Shown here one piece after another: positions 1 through 10,012 of a stretch of DNA of 19,039 bases. The stretch is taken from positions 1 to 19,039 of the forward strand of contig JAQVEY010000005.1 in NCBI GenBank assembly GCA_028697515.1. Reading direction: 5' to 3'. Both the position numbers and the translations under genes were made by a program. Source of the DNA: Bacteroidales bacterium. GTDB lineage: Bacteria; Bacteroidota; Bacteroidia; Bacteroidales; ML635J-15. The notes below the pieces were generated by a model, which did no database searches, had not been told where the DNA came from, and saw only the letters and a program-made list of their open reading frames with translations. Within the stretch, counting starts at the first letter, position 1. Each line of letters opens with the position of its first letter.

Positions 1-20
1 ATGACAATAGAATTTAATCT

Positions 21-461
21 TTAAAACTCTTCTTCCTCCTCATTTATTACAGATTTACGCATATGATATTCTTTTTGATATCCTGCACTGTAGAACTGTA
101 TTACAGAGACTGATGTGTCGTTAAGATCAGTGATTTTAAATAAACTTCGGCTATTGTACTTATCATATGCAATATAGTAAGAAGGAGCTTCATCATAATA
201 TATTTTCAATTGAGCTCTTTTAATTTCCCAACCAAAACTGTCAACATCACCCGAAGGAGCATAATGAGAAGCTCCACGACTGTTAATATTAAATTTATAT
301 GTTGGCATATTATCTACAGGAAGATTATCATTTCCTATAGGTATCCAATATCCGATTATATCTTCTTCCCATTGAATATCAGTATCAGTTTTACCGCAGA
401 AAACAAAGAATTGCGATAATAGTATCAGAAGGATAAAGATTAAAAGCTTATTTTTTTTCAT
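21..461 (-). CDS. Small lipoprotein of unknown function, possibly lipocalin-like
   Basis: A 146-residue protein with a basic N-terminus, a hydrophobic stretch at residues 5-20 and a cysteine at residue 22. Together these look like a lipoprotein signal peptide, although Val-Phe-Cys is a loose lipobox. The mature part opens with a 'DIIGYWIP' segment and continues with alternating hydrophobic and polar strands (for example 'TYKFNI' and 'QLKIYY'). This resembles the small Bacteroidota lipoproteins annotated as lipocalin-like; I infer that from pattern only. The C-terminus is acidic (five consecutive Glu). The gene starts 8 nt after the stop codon of the upstream lipoprotein gene, so the two are probably co-transcribed with recQ. 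I do not recognise a specific function. Confidence 0.75.
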   Translation of the reverse strand: MKKNKLLIFILLILLSQFFVFCGKTDTDIQWEEDIIGYWIPIGNDNLPVDNMPTYKFNINSRGASHYAPSGDVDSFGWEIKRAQLKIYYDEAPSYYIAYDKYNSRSLFKITDLNDTSVSVIQFYSAGYQKEYHMRKSVINEEEEEF

Positions 462-469
462 TTTTAGAT

Positions 470-1231
470 TTATTTATTTGCTGTTTCCTGCGAAGGTTTT
501 TTTAATATTTTGATGGGAATTGCAACCGATTTGTATTCGGTGGACATATTTCCACCTTCATCAGCTGCGTTTTTAATAGAATTATAATATTTTCTTGTCA
601 GATACAATGATCCATTGCCTGAAACTAGATTGCTCATATCTTCAATGCTAATTACGACATAATCACTTCCAACAATATCTGTCGAAGCTGAAGCGCAATT
701 TCCTTCATTGTCGCAGATTGTAACAGACATATTTTCATGAGCGGCTAAGGGAAGACCTATCCAGTAAATTGAAGCTTTTGAATCAGCATTAACTATTTCA
801 ACTTCTTTGGGCTTTATAGGATTTAATGAAATACTATTTGAATACTCTTTATTTTCAGTATCAGTAAATTTAAAACTAAATTCGCCCGATTCTTTAATAC
901 TAGTTTCATAATAACAACCGCTGAAAGAATCAGATTTTTCTTCCATTTCTGTATTATTTACAGTAACAACACTTGGACTCGATAATCTTAAAGTAGTTCC
1001 TTTGTTACCACCAAAACGAAACTGTGCAGTTATTCTATACGAGTCTGGTGATTCAGCATCAAAGAAAACAGAATAACTTTGATAAATTTTTGCCTGATTT
1101 ACATCTTTCGAATCGGCAATTTCGCTCGAAGCACATGATAAAACCATTAAAGCTATACCGCTTATCATTATAAAAACAACTAGTTGTAACGGATTATTCT
1201 TTAATCCACTGTAATTTTTGTTCTTCATCAT
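470..1231 (-). CDS. Lipoprotein of unknown function in the recQ operon
   Basis: A 253-residue protein with a hydrophobic segment at residues 15-32 ending in 'LMVLSC', a good lipobox with lipidated Cys33. The mature part is rich in Ser, Thr and Asn and has predicted beta-strand character. A segment around residues 45-125 could be an immunoglobulin-like fold, but I cannot name a family. The start at 1231 lies inside the 3' end of recQ, giving a 38-nt overlap. An internal Met at residue 22 would leave a signal peptide with no basic N-region, so the upstream start (Met1 or Met2) is preferred. The stop is 8 nt before the next lipoprotein gene. The overlap implies translational coupling to recQ, although no functional link to DNA repair is evident. 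Confidence 0.78.
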   Translation of the reverse strand: MMKNKNYSGLKNNPLQLVVFIMISGIALMVLSCASSEIADSKDVNQAKIYQSYSVFFDAESPDSYRITAQFRFGGNKGTTLRLSSPSVVTVNNTEMEEKSDSFSGCYYETSIKESGEFSFKFTDTENKEYSNSISLNPIKPKEVEIVNADSKASIYWIGLPLAAHENMSVTICDNEGNCASASTDIVGSDYVVISIEDMSNLVSGNGSLYLTRKYYNSIKNAADEGGNMSTEYKSVAIPIKILKKPSQETANK

Positions 1232-3101
1232 ATCTTATTTTTTTGTTTTCAAAAAGCCATTGAATTACTTTAATTATCTTAGATTCGTCATTATCTATTC
1301 TGTCTATTAATTCATTAAGTAAACAAGGCTCTAAATTAAGAATATTTTTAATATGTGACAAAATAATATCAAATTCGTATTTACTTAAGTTTAATTCATT
1401 TCTGCGGGAACATACGTCACAACTGCCACATCGTTCAACATCGGTTTCTCCAAAGTATGATAACAGTTGTTGACTTCTACATTTGTTATGACTTTCTGCA
1501 TATAGCAGCATTGACTCTAACCTTTCGAGAGTTCTTTGTTTCTGTGCTTCAAGATCTTTTTTGTCGAATAAAATGCTTTTGTCTTCTAGTCTTTCGCAAA
1601 TAAAATGAAGCAAGGGTTTATTTATTCGTGGAATATACTGAATTATCTTATACTGCTGAAGAATTTTTAACAGATTAATTATTGTCTCAGCCGAAACACC
1701 GGCTTTTTTAGCAAGATATTCTTCGCTAATATTTATGTAATCGTTAAATAGCCCAGTATATGTTCTTAACAGCATCTTAATAAAGTCGTCAAGCTTTGCA
1801 TTTTCGATTTGAAAACGATATAAGTCTTCTCTATTTACAATAAATATTATTCTGGATGTCGAATTTGCATCCTCTGAATAGGATATTAATCCTGTAGATT
1901 CAAGTATCTTTAATGAGTTGAATGTTGTAAGAACATCTATTTTGAATTTTTTTGCAAAATCGAAGATATCAAAAGGAAACTCAGAATCTTTAGCGGCTCC
2001 ATAAGGTATCTGAAGATAGTTACAAATAGAATTATACACTTCAATTACTCTTTTCAGTTCAGGAAATGCTGTAGTAATATTTTTCTTTATTTGAGCTTTA
2101 TCCGCAGTATTTATAACAAGAAATGCCCAGGCTTTTTTGCCATCTCTTCCTGCACGACCTGCTTCTTGAAAATATGCTTCGAGAGAGTCCGGCAAATCAA
2201 GATGCACAACAAGTCTAACGTCGGGTTTATCGATACCCATTCCAAAAGCATTTGTGCATACCATTATTCTAATCGTGCCTTTTTGCCAAGCATTTTGTTT
2301 TTCTGCTCTGCTTGTAGCATCCAATCCCGCATGGTAATAATCGGCAGATATTCTGAATTTTTGTAACAACAGAGCATATTCTTTAGTTTTTCGTCTGTTT
2401 CTTACATAGATTACCGCGCTGCCATCAATTTTTGTTATTAGTTTGAATAACTGTTTAACCTTATCTTCGGTATTTATAACATAATAAACCAAATTTTTAC
2501 GTTCAAAGCTTTTCTGAAGTACATTTTTTTCTTTAAAATGTAGCTTTTCCTGTATGTCTTCAACTACTTTTGGCGTTGCTGTTGCTGTTAATGCTAGAAT
2601 AGGTACATCAGGTAGTTGTTCACGGATTTCCGAAATCTCAAGATATGATGGCCTGAAATCATATCCCCACTGAGAAATACAATGAGCTTCGTCAACAGTT
2701 ATCAGATTTACTCTCATTGATTTTAGTCTTTCTCTAAAATAGAAATTTTTCAATCTCTCTGGCGATAAATATAAAAATTTATAATCCCCATTACATACAT
2801 TATTTAATGCTATTTCTATTTCGGTTTTTGTCATTCCAGAATAAATTGCTGCAGCTTTTATATGCCTTTTCTGAAGATTTTCAACCTGATCTTTCATTAA
2901 AGCAATCAATGGAGTTATTACCAAACAAACTCCCGGATTAGCAAGGCTATATACCTGAAATGTTATAGACTTACCTCCACCTGTAGGCATAAGGCCTAAA
3001 GTGTCTTTACCCGAGGCAACAGATTCTACAATTTCTTCCTGTAGTTCTCTGAATCTGTTATACCCCCAGTATTGTTGTAATATTTCTCTATATCTGCTCA
3101 A
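1194..3101 (-). CDS. recQ: RecQ-family ATP-dependent DNA helicase
   Basis: A 635-residue superfamily 2 helicase that unwinds DNA 3'-5' during recombination and fork repair. Visible motifs are Walker A 'TGGGKS' (40-45), 'DEAHCISQW' (137-145) which covers the DEAH box and the RecQ aromatic loop, 'LTATATP' (171-177), 'YVRNRRKTKEY' (232-242), 'NAFGMGIDKPDVR' (284-296) and 'QEAGRAGRDG' (312-321). The zinc-binding cysteines are C541, C558, C561 and C564 in the standard 'LLSYFGE...CGSCDVC' setting. In E. coli RecQ this zinc motif follows the helicase core almost directly. Here about 190 residues separate them, partly helix-turn-helix-like (about 385-430). The last 65 residues do not look like a typical HRDC domain. 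Family assignment is certain. The symbol is used in the broad sense, because this is a variant architecture. It is divergent from guaB. Confidence 0.95.
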   Translation of the reverse strand: MSRYREILQQYWGYNRFRELQEEIVESVASGKDTLGLMPTGGGKSITFQVYSLANPGVCLVITPLIALMKDQVENLQKRHIKAAAIYSGMTKTEIEIALNNVCNGDYKFLYLSPERLKNFYFRERLKSMRVNLITVDEAHCISQWGYDFRPSYLEISEIREQLPDVPILALTATATPKVVEDIQEKLHFKEKNVLQKSFERKNLVYYVINTEDKVKQLFKLITKIDGSAVIYVRNRRKTKEYALLLQKFRISADYYHAGLDATSRAEKQNAWQKGTIRIMVCTNAFGMGIDKPDVRLVVHLDLPDSLEAYFQEAGRAGRDGKKAWAFLVINTADKAQIKKNITTAFPELKRVIEVYNSICNYLQIPYGAAKDSEFPFDIFDFAKKFKIDVLTTFNSLKILESTGLISYSEDANSTSRIIFIVNREDLYRFQIENAKLDDFIKMLLRTYTGLFNDYINISEEYLAKKAGVSAETIINLLKILQQYKIIQYIPRINKPLLHFICERLEDKSILFDKKDLEAQKQRTLERLESMLLYAESHNKCRSQQLLSYFGETDVERCGSCDVCSRRNELNLSKYEFDIILSHIKNILNLEPCLLNELIDRIDNDESKIIKVIQWLFENKKIRYDEEQKLQWIKE

Positions 3102-3179
3102 AAATTATTATTCTACAAATTTCACTTATTTTCCGCTGTTAATAACTCAAAATTTAATGAACATATTTGGTTTTTTATA

Positions 3180-3187
3180 CAAATTTA
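3180..3187 (-). promoter_or_regulatory. Possible -7 element of the recQ operon promoter
   Basis: On the minus strand the sequence reads TAAATTTG, a full match to the Bacteroidota -7 consensus TAnnTTTG, about 80 nt upstream of the recQ start. A minus-strand TTTG lies at 3202-3205, but the spacing is only 14 nt, short of the usual 19-21. The element is therefore plausible but unproven. Confidence 0.35.
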
Positions 3188-3196
3188 GCAAAAGTC

Positions 3197-3227
3197 TTTG
3201 ACAAACTTGTAAAAAGTTGTATTTTCG
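3197..3227 (+). promoter_or_regulatory. guaB promoter (TTTG-N19-TATTTTCG)
   Basis: A TTTG -33 element at 3197-3200 is followed after exactly 19 nt by TATTTTCG at 3220-3227, which matches TAnnTTTG at all but one fixed position. The start codon at 3255 lies 27 nt downstream, giving a short leader. This arrangement fits the Bacteroidota sigma-ABfr consensus. It is likely to drive guaB and possibly the folding-factor genes behind it. Confidence 0.7.
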
Positions 3228-3254
3228 TAAAATTTTATTTCAAAGGAATCTACA

Positions 3255-4730
3255 ATGAATAAAGATATTAAAATAATACTCGAAGGGCTTACTTTTGATG
3301 ACGTTTTATTAATTCCGGCGTATTCGGAAGTATTGCCAAATCAGGTAAATATTGCCTCAAGATTTTCAAGAAATATTATCATTAATACTCCAATTGTTTC
3401 GGCTGCTATGGATACTGTTACTGACAGTAAGATGGCAATAGCTATGGCTCGTGAAGGTGGAATAGGAGTTATTCACAAGAATATGCCTATTTCCGATCAA
3501 GCAAAGCACGTGTATCAGGTGAAAAGAGCAGAAAATGCTATGATTTTAAATCCTGTAACGATTAATATCAACGAAAGAGTTGGAGATGCAAAAAAAATCA
3601 TGTCTGATTACAATATTGGAGGTATTCCTGTCGTTGATGCTGATAATAAATTAAAAGGAATAGTGACGAGTAGAGATATGCGCTTTCAGACTGATATGAG
3701 TCTTCCAATTAAGGAAATTATGACTTCCGAAAATCTTATTACAACTGAACAGGGTATTGAACTTGATAGGGCTAAAGATATCTTTATGAAATATCGCATA
3801 GAGAAATTACCTGTAATAGATAAGTCAGGGAAATTGGTTGGTTTAATTACATATAAAGATATAACAAAAGCAGCTGATGCACCGCATTCGTGTAAAGATA
3901 CTCATGGTAGATTACGAGTTGCTGCGGCTGTGGGTATTTCTGGTGACAGTATGAAACGTATGGAGGCTTTGGTAGAAGCAGGTGTTGATGCGATAGTGAT
4001 TGATACAGCTCACGGGCATACAAAAAATGTTAATACTGTATTAAAAAATGCCCGTCAGAAATTCCCTAATATAGATATAATTGTTGGAAATATTGCTACT
4101 GCCGATGCTGCCAAAATGCTTGCAGATAATGGTGCAGATGCAGTAAAGGTTGGAATTGGACCAGGTTCTATTTGTACTACGCGTGTTGTTGCAGGAGTAG
4201 GTGTTCCGCAGTTGTCGGCAATTATGAATGTCGCCGAAGCACTTAAAGGAACTGGAGTCCCTCTAATTGCAGATGGCGGAATAAGATATTCAGGTGATAT
4301 TGTTAAAGCAATTGCTGCAGGTGCACATTCGATAATGGCAGGTGGTTTATTTGCCGGAACAGAAGAAGCCCCAGGTGAAACAATAATATTTAACGGGAGA
4401 AAATTTAAATCATATCGTGGGATGGGTTCGGTAGAAGCTATGCAGATGGGCTCTAAAGATCGCTATTTCCAAGATATGGAAGATGATATTAAAAAACTTG
4501 TACCGGAAGGAATATCTGGTCGTGTCCCTTACAAAGGAACGCTTAATGAGGTAATTTACCAACTTGTTGGTGGACTTAAAGCAGGTATGGGTTATTGCGG
4601 TGCTGAAAATATTGATTCTTTGCATAAAAATTCAAAATTTGTAAGAATCACTTCGAGCGGAGTCGTGGAGAATCATCCTCACGATGTTACCATTACACGA
4701 GAAGCTCCTAATTATTCAAGATTTGATTAA
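3255..4730 (+). CDS. guaB: Inosine-5'-monophosphate dehydrogenase
   Basis: A 491-residue cytoplasmic enzyme that oxidises IMP to XMP with NAD+, the first committed step to GMP. The TIM-barrel begins with 'GLTFDDVLLIPAYSEVLP' (11-28). Two CBS domains occupy roughly residues 95-205. The catalytic loop is 'GPGSICTTR' (302-310) with Cys307. 'ADGGIRYSGD' (339-348) and 'YRGMGSVEAM' (387-396) follow. The flap carries the Arg403-Tyr404 dyad ('DRYFQ') and 'EGISGRVPYKG' (418-428). Length is typical of the bacterial family and nothing is missing. Unusually for this phylum, an AAAGGAA Shine-Dalgarno-like run sits about 7 nt before the ATG. The next gene starts 25 nt downstream on the same strand with no clear promoter between, so co-transcription with the folding factors is likely. 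Confidence 0.97.
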   Translation: MNKDIKIILEGLTFDDVLLIPAYSEVLPNQVNIASRFSRNIIINTPIVSAAMDTVTDSKMAIAMAREGGIGVIHKNMPISDQAKHVYQVKRAENAMILNPVTININERVGDAKKIMSDYNIGGIPVVDADNKLKGIVTSRDMRFQTDMSLPIKEIMTSENLITTEQGIELDRAKDIFMKYRIEKLPVIDKSGKLVGLITYKDITKAADAPHSCKDTHGRLRVAAAVGISGDSMKRMEALVEAGVDAIVIDTAHGHTKNVNTVLKNARQKFPNIDIIVGNIATADAAKMLADNGADAVKVGIGPGSICTTRVVAGVGVPQLSAIMNVAEALKGTGVPLIADGGIRYSGDIVKAIAAGAHSIMAGGLFAGTEEAPGETIIFNGRKFKSYRGMGSVEAMQMGSKDRYFQDMEDDIKKLVPEGISGRVPYKGTLNEVIYQLVGGLKAGMGYCGAENIDSLHKNSKFVRITSSGVVENHPHDVTITREAPNYSRFD

Positions 4731-4755
4731 TTATTATTTAATAACTTAAAATAAT

Positions 4756-6723
<1,968 letters not shown>

Positions 6724-6730
6724 TTAAAAT

Positions 6731-7597
6731 ATGAATAAATATTTTGCTAGTATTTTGATAAAAGTGTTTATTGCTTTTATATCAATTATATTTTTCTTCT
6801 CATGTGGACCGAAAAAAGTAGTTGAAATTGAGAAAGATGTATTGGTAAGTTTAAATGGGGAAACACTTTATCTGCAAGATGTCATTAAGTTAATTCCTCG
6901 AAATTGTATCTCTGAAGATAGTGCAGCTTTTGTGAATGATTATATTTATAGTTGGGTGTCAGAAAGGTTGATGTATGCTGATGCTAAAAATAAACTTACG
7001 GATACTGCAATAATTGTAAAAAAATTAAATGATTATAGAAGACAGTTGTATATTCATTATTATAAAGAAAATCTTATTTATCCAATTGTAGATATTGAAG
7101 TAAGTCTTGATGAAATAACAGACTACTACAATAAACACCTTAGTGATTACGTTTTGGAAACATCTTATGTGAAAGCTCATTATCTTACTATGGATGCAAA
7201 GGTTATACAACATTCTGACGAATGGGAAAAAATTCATAATAACGGACTTGAGGATGAGAAATTTCTTAAGGATTATTGTATTGGAACAGGAAGAAAAGTG
7301 TATTTTATCAAAGAGTGGACAGAAATAAGGAATTTTTTAGACATAATAAACTACACCGATGAATTCTCCGAATATGACCTAGAAAATAAGAATGATTTGA
7401 TTTATATTAATGGAGATTTAAGATACATTGTTAAAATTGATGAATATCGAAAAAAAGGGGATTATATGCCACTTGAATTAATTGCACCACAGATAACTCA
7501 GATTTTAATTAATAATAGAAAAGAAGAAAAATTAGTTCAAGTTAAAAACGAATTAATTGAAAATGCTAAAAAAGAAGGCAAACTAATAATAAAATAA
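6731..7597 (+). CDS. SurA-like lipoprotein with no recognisable parvulin domain
   Basis: A 288-residue lipoprotein with a hydrophobic segment at residues 8-24 ending 'FFFSCG', and Cys25 as the lipid anchor. The mature N-terminus, 'VLVSLNGETLYLQDV' (about 37-51), and the helical stretch up to residue 125 match the start of SurA/PpiC proteins, where a strand plus 'G..i...D/E' precedes a helical bundle. The C-terminal helix rich in Lys, Glu and Asn (about 250-288, 'APQITQILINNRKEEKL') also fits the SurA scaffold. Where a parvulin domain should sit there is only a short degenerate segment beginning 'VKAHYLTMD', without the Gly-rich and 'YG.HI' signatures. It lies between two true parvulin genes (gaps 7 and 2 nt), so it is probably a membrane-tethered, non-catalytic folding partner. 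The specific role is inferred. Confidence 0.8.
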   Translation: MNKYFASILIKVFIAFISIIFFFSCGPKKVVEIEKDVLVSLNGETLYLQDVIKLIPRNCISEDSAAFVNDYIYSWVSERLMYADAKNKLTDTAIIVKKLNDYRRQLYIHYYKENLIYPIVDIEVSLDEITDYYNKHLSDYVLETSYVKAHYLTMDAKVIQHSDEWEKIHNNGLEDEKFLKDYCIGTGRKVYFIKEWTEIRNFLDIINYTDEFSEYDLENKNDLIYINGDLRYIVKIDEYRKKGDYMPLELIAPQITQILINNRKEEKLVQVKNELIENAKKEGKLIIK

Positions 7598-7599
7598 TT

Positions 7600-8952
7600 G
7601 TGAAAAAAACTTTAATATTTATAACACTGACCTTAAGCTCTTTTATATTGCTATCACAGGAAGTGATTGATCAGGTTGTTGCTGTTGTCGGAAATGAGGT
7701 TATTCTAAAATCAGATGTCGAGAATCAATATATACAGTTACTTTCTCAAGGTTATTATTCTGAGGAGACTGATTTGAAGTGTGATGTTCTTGAAGAGTTA
7801 ATGTTTCAAAAACTTTTGTACTTACAGGCACTCGAAGATAGTATTGTTGTTACAGAAAAAGAGGTCGAAACTGAGTTAGACAGAAGAATAAACGTGTATA
7901 TCAATCAGCTTGGTTCTGAAAAGAAACTTGAAGATTATTATGGGAAATCTATAAAAGAGATTAAAAATGATTTTAGAGGAATAATAAAAGAACAAATACT
8001 AACTCAGCGTGTACAAACAAATCTGACGCAAGATGTTAAAGTTACCCCATCTGAGATAAAGGCATATTATGAATCTATTCCTGTTGATAGCTTGCCAATG
8101 GTGGAGGCATATTACGAATTGTCCGAAATAGTTATATCTCCTGAGATTGGAGAGCTGGAGAAAAATGCTGCAATTGAGAAGCTTAATGGTATTCGTGATA
8201 GAATATTGAATGGAGAAAGTTTTGCTACTTTGGCAATTTTATATTCAGAAGATCCAGGATCTGTAAATAAGGGTGGTGAACTTGGATTTGTAAGCAGAAA
8301 TGATCTTGTTCCAGAATTCGCCTCTGTTGCATTTAATCTTACTTCTCCAGAAGAAGTATCCCGCGTTGTTGAAACAGAATACGGATTTCATATAATTCAG
8401 CTTATTGAGAAGAAAGGTAATATGATGAATTTTAGGCATATACTTATTAATCCTGTTGTTAGTATTGAACAAATTCAAATAGCTGAGAAACGTGCTGAGG
8501 AAGTGTATAATCTTATAACTAGCGATTCAATAGATTTTAATAATGCGGTAACGAGCTATAGTGATTCAGATACAAAGTTTAATAATGGCAAAGTAATGAA
8601 TCCATATTATGGTAATACCAAATTAAGTGATGACTTTGTTGATCCATATACCCGTAAGGCAATTTCTGGTCTTAAACCAGGTGAGATTTCTAAGCCTTTT
8701 TTAGCAAGTAACAACAAAGGCAGAAAAGAAATGAAGATTATTCGCCTTGATACCAAGGTTGACAATCATGTAGCTAATTTAAAAGACGATTATCAGGAAT
8801 TGCAACAGTATGCATTACAAGTTGAAAGTCAGAAAGTAATAGAAAAATGGATAAATAATAAACTTAAAAGTACTTATGTAAGAATAGATCAATCATATTC
8901 AAATTGTAACTTTAAATTTGGTGACTGGTACAAAACAGAAGATGCTAAATAG
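7600..8952 (+). CDS. surA: SurA-like periplasmic chaperone / parvulin isomerase
   Basis: A 450-residue protein starting at a GTG placed 2 nt after the previous stop codon. That frame gives a clean signal peptide, 'MKKTLIFITLTLSSFILLSQ', and no later Met does. The mature N-terminus 'VIDQVVAVVGNEVILKSDVE' (22-41) is the SurA_N hallmark. Helical chaperone core residues run to about 165. Parvulin domain 1 (about 172-270) has 'FATLAILYSEDPGS...GGELGFV' and ends 'YGFHIIQLIEK'. A second, more degenerate parvulin repeat (about 277-383) begins 'FRHILI' and ends 'KIIRL'. Length and order match SurA (about 430 residues), which escorts unfolded outer-membrane proteins through the periplasm. The tight packing with the two upstream genes indicates one operon. 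The symbol denotes family membership; orthology to E. coli SurA is not proven. Confidence 0.9.
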   Translation: MKKTLIFITLTLSSFILLSQEVIDQVVAVVGNEVILKSDVENQYIQLLSQGYYSEETDLKCDVLEELMFQKLLYLQALEDSIVVTEKEVETELDRRINVYINQLGSEKKLEDYYGKSIKEIKNDFRGIIKEQILTQRVQTNLTQDVKVTPSEIKAYYESIPVDSLPMVEAYYELSEIVISPEIGELEKNAAIEKLNGIRDRILNGESFATLAILYSEDPGSVNKGGELGFVSRNDLVPEFASVAFNLTSPEEVSRVVETEYGFHIIQLIEKKGNMMNFRHILINPVVSIEQIQIAEKRAEEVYNLITSDSIDFNNAVTSYSDSDTKFNNGKVMNPYYGNTKLSDDFVDPYTRKAISGLKPGEISKPFLASNNKGRKEMKIIRLDTKVDNHVANLKDDYQELQQYALQVESQKVIEKWINNKLKSTYVRIDQSYSNCNFKFGDWYKTEDAK

Positions 8953-8989
8953 GATATATTAAATCGCAGCTAAACAAAAACATATAAAT

Positions 8990-9445
8990 ATGAAAAAAGC
9001 TATTATAATGACTGAAGTCGGTGATATGACTGTTGAGTTTTATCACGATGATGCTCCAAAAACGGTTGAAAATTTTATTAAATTAGCAGAATCGGGGTTC
9101 TATAATGATCTTAGATTTCATCGCGTAATTCCAGATTTTGTTGTTCAGGGAGGTTGTCCTTACTCTAAAGAAATTGGCAATTCACGAGTAGGTACTGGAG
9201 GTCCTGGCTATACTATTAAGTGTGAATTAAATGGTAATAACCAATATCATGATAGAGGCGTTTTGTCAATGGCTCATGCAGGAAGAGATACAGGAGGCTC
9301 ACAGTTCTTTATCTGTCATAGTCGTAATAATACTGCTCATTTGGATAGAAATCATACTTGTTTTGGAAAAGTTGTTGAAGGAGTAGAAGTTATAGATAAA
9401 ATAAAAAGTGGTTGTCTGATAGAAGAAATAAGAATTGTTGAATAA
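8990..9445 (+). CDS. Cyclophilin-type peptidyl-prolyl isomerase (cytoplasmic)
   Basis: A compact 151-residue cyclophilin with no signal peptide, so it should act in the cytoplasm. Family motifs are '[18 protein letters not shown]' (21-38), '[13 protein letters not shown]' (43-55) with catalytic Arg45 and Gln53, 'GGSQFFI' (102-108) and '[12 protein letters not shown]' (117-128). The position filled by Trp in cyclosporin-sensitive human CypA is replaced in the 'HLD' context, as in many bacterial homologues. It is PpiB-like, but I leave the symbol empty because several paralogous groups look alike. It lies 37 nt downstream of the SurA-like gene on the same strand without a clear promoter, so it probably ends the guaB/folding operon. 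Its stop is 8 nt from the stop of the convergent DUF2147 gene. Confidence 0.93.
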   Translation: MKKAIIMTEVGDMTVEFYHDDAPKTVENFIKLAESGFYNDLRFHRVIPDFVVQGGCPYSKEIGNSRVGTGGPGYTIKCELNGNNQYHDRGVLSMAHAGRDTGGSQFFICHSRNNTAHLDRNHTCFGKVVEGVEVIDKIKSGCLIEEIRIVE

Positions 9446-9453
9446 ACAAAATC

Positions 9454-9894
9454 TTATTTATCTTCAACTCTATGCCAAGTCTGTGTCCTGTAAAAAGGTC
9501 CAAGATATCCTCTAACATTAAGCGTTTTACCGTCTTCAGAAAGCCACATCCTACAATCATAAACTTTTCCGTTATTTGGATCTAATATTCCTTTCTTAAG
9601 ATACCAGTCATTAGTTCTTTTTGTTAAACCATTAAGAATCTGCATTCCAATAATGGGTTTGTTATGAAGATTCCCTTCGCATGCTGTACATAATGGATTC
9701 TCCTCTGTTTTATCAAGAATTTCAATTACTTTGCCGTATAGCTTTCCATTTTTAATATACAACTCAACATATGATTTAGGCTTATTAGTCTCATCATCAA
9801 TAGTTTTCCAGATGCCTACTTCTTTTTGGGCCTTGAGTGATAAACCTGCAAAAATTATTGCACAAATCAATAAAATCTTAATACTGTTTTTCAT
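9454..9894 (-). CDS. Secreted DUF2147-family protein
   Basis: A 146-residue protein with a signal peptide at 1-22 ('MKNSIKILLICAIIFAG...KA'). The mature sequence matches the DUF2147 pattern throughout. It has 'GIWKT' at 27-31, 'SYVELYIKNGKLYGKV' at 41-56, a paired-cysteine motif 'CTACEG' at 69-74 and 'PIIGMQIL' at 80-87. It continues with 'WYLKKGILDPNNGKVYDCRMWL' at 97-118, then 'LNVRGYLGPFYRTQTWHRV' near the end. The three cysteines of the mature protein (C69, C72, C114) could be structural. The family is exported and common in Bacteroidota and Proteobacteria, but I know of no established biochemical function. It is transcribed towards the cyclophilin gene, stop to stop, with only 8 nt between. 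Confidence 0.88.
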   Translation of the reverse strand: MKNSIKILLICAIIFAGLSLKAQKEVGIWKTIDDETNKPKSYVELYIKNGKLYGKVIEILDKTEENPLCTACEGNLHNKPIIGMQILNGLTKRTNDWYLKKGILDPNNGKVYDCRMWLSEDGKTLNVRGYLGPFYRTQTWHRVEDK

Positions 9895-9917
9895 AGCTTT
9901 TAGTTTATTTTTCGCTT

Positions 9918-9925
9918 CAAAAATA
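9918..9925 (-). promoter_or_regulatory. Possible -7 element for the DUF2147 gene
   Basis: The minus strand reads TATTTTTG, a full match to TAnnTTTG, 23 nt upstream of the ATG at 9894. No TTTG is found at the expected 19-21 nt spacing. In DNA this AT-rich, the element alone is weak evidence. Confidence 0.35.
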
Positions 9926-9986
9926 CAAAAATTAATCCAAAATGAAATTCAATTTAATTAACAAAATTGATTAGTATAAGATTTTG

Positions 9987-9994
9987 TAAATTTG
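9987..9994 (+). promoter_or_regulatory. -7 promoter element for the macro-domain/CAP pair
   Basis: TAAATTTG matches TAnnTTTG fully and lies 18 nt before the ATG at 10013. The nearest TTG upstream (9967-9969) is 17 nt away, slightly short for the -33 element. The position relative to the gene is typical of Bacteroidota promoters. Confidence 0.5.
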
Positions 9995-10012
9995 TAATGT
10001 TAAATTATCGTT

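Noticed and set aside
2091..2366. Plus-strand open frame inside recQ
   Set aside because: It lies wholly antisense to conserved helicase motifs and shows no domain or signal; a shadow of recQ.
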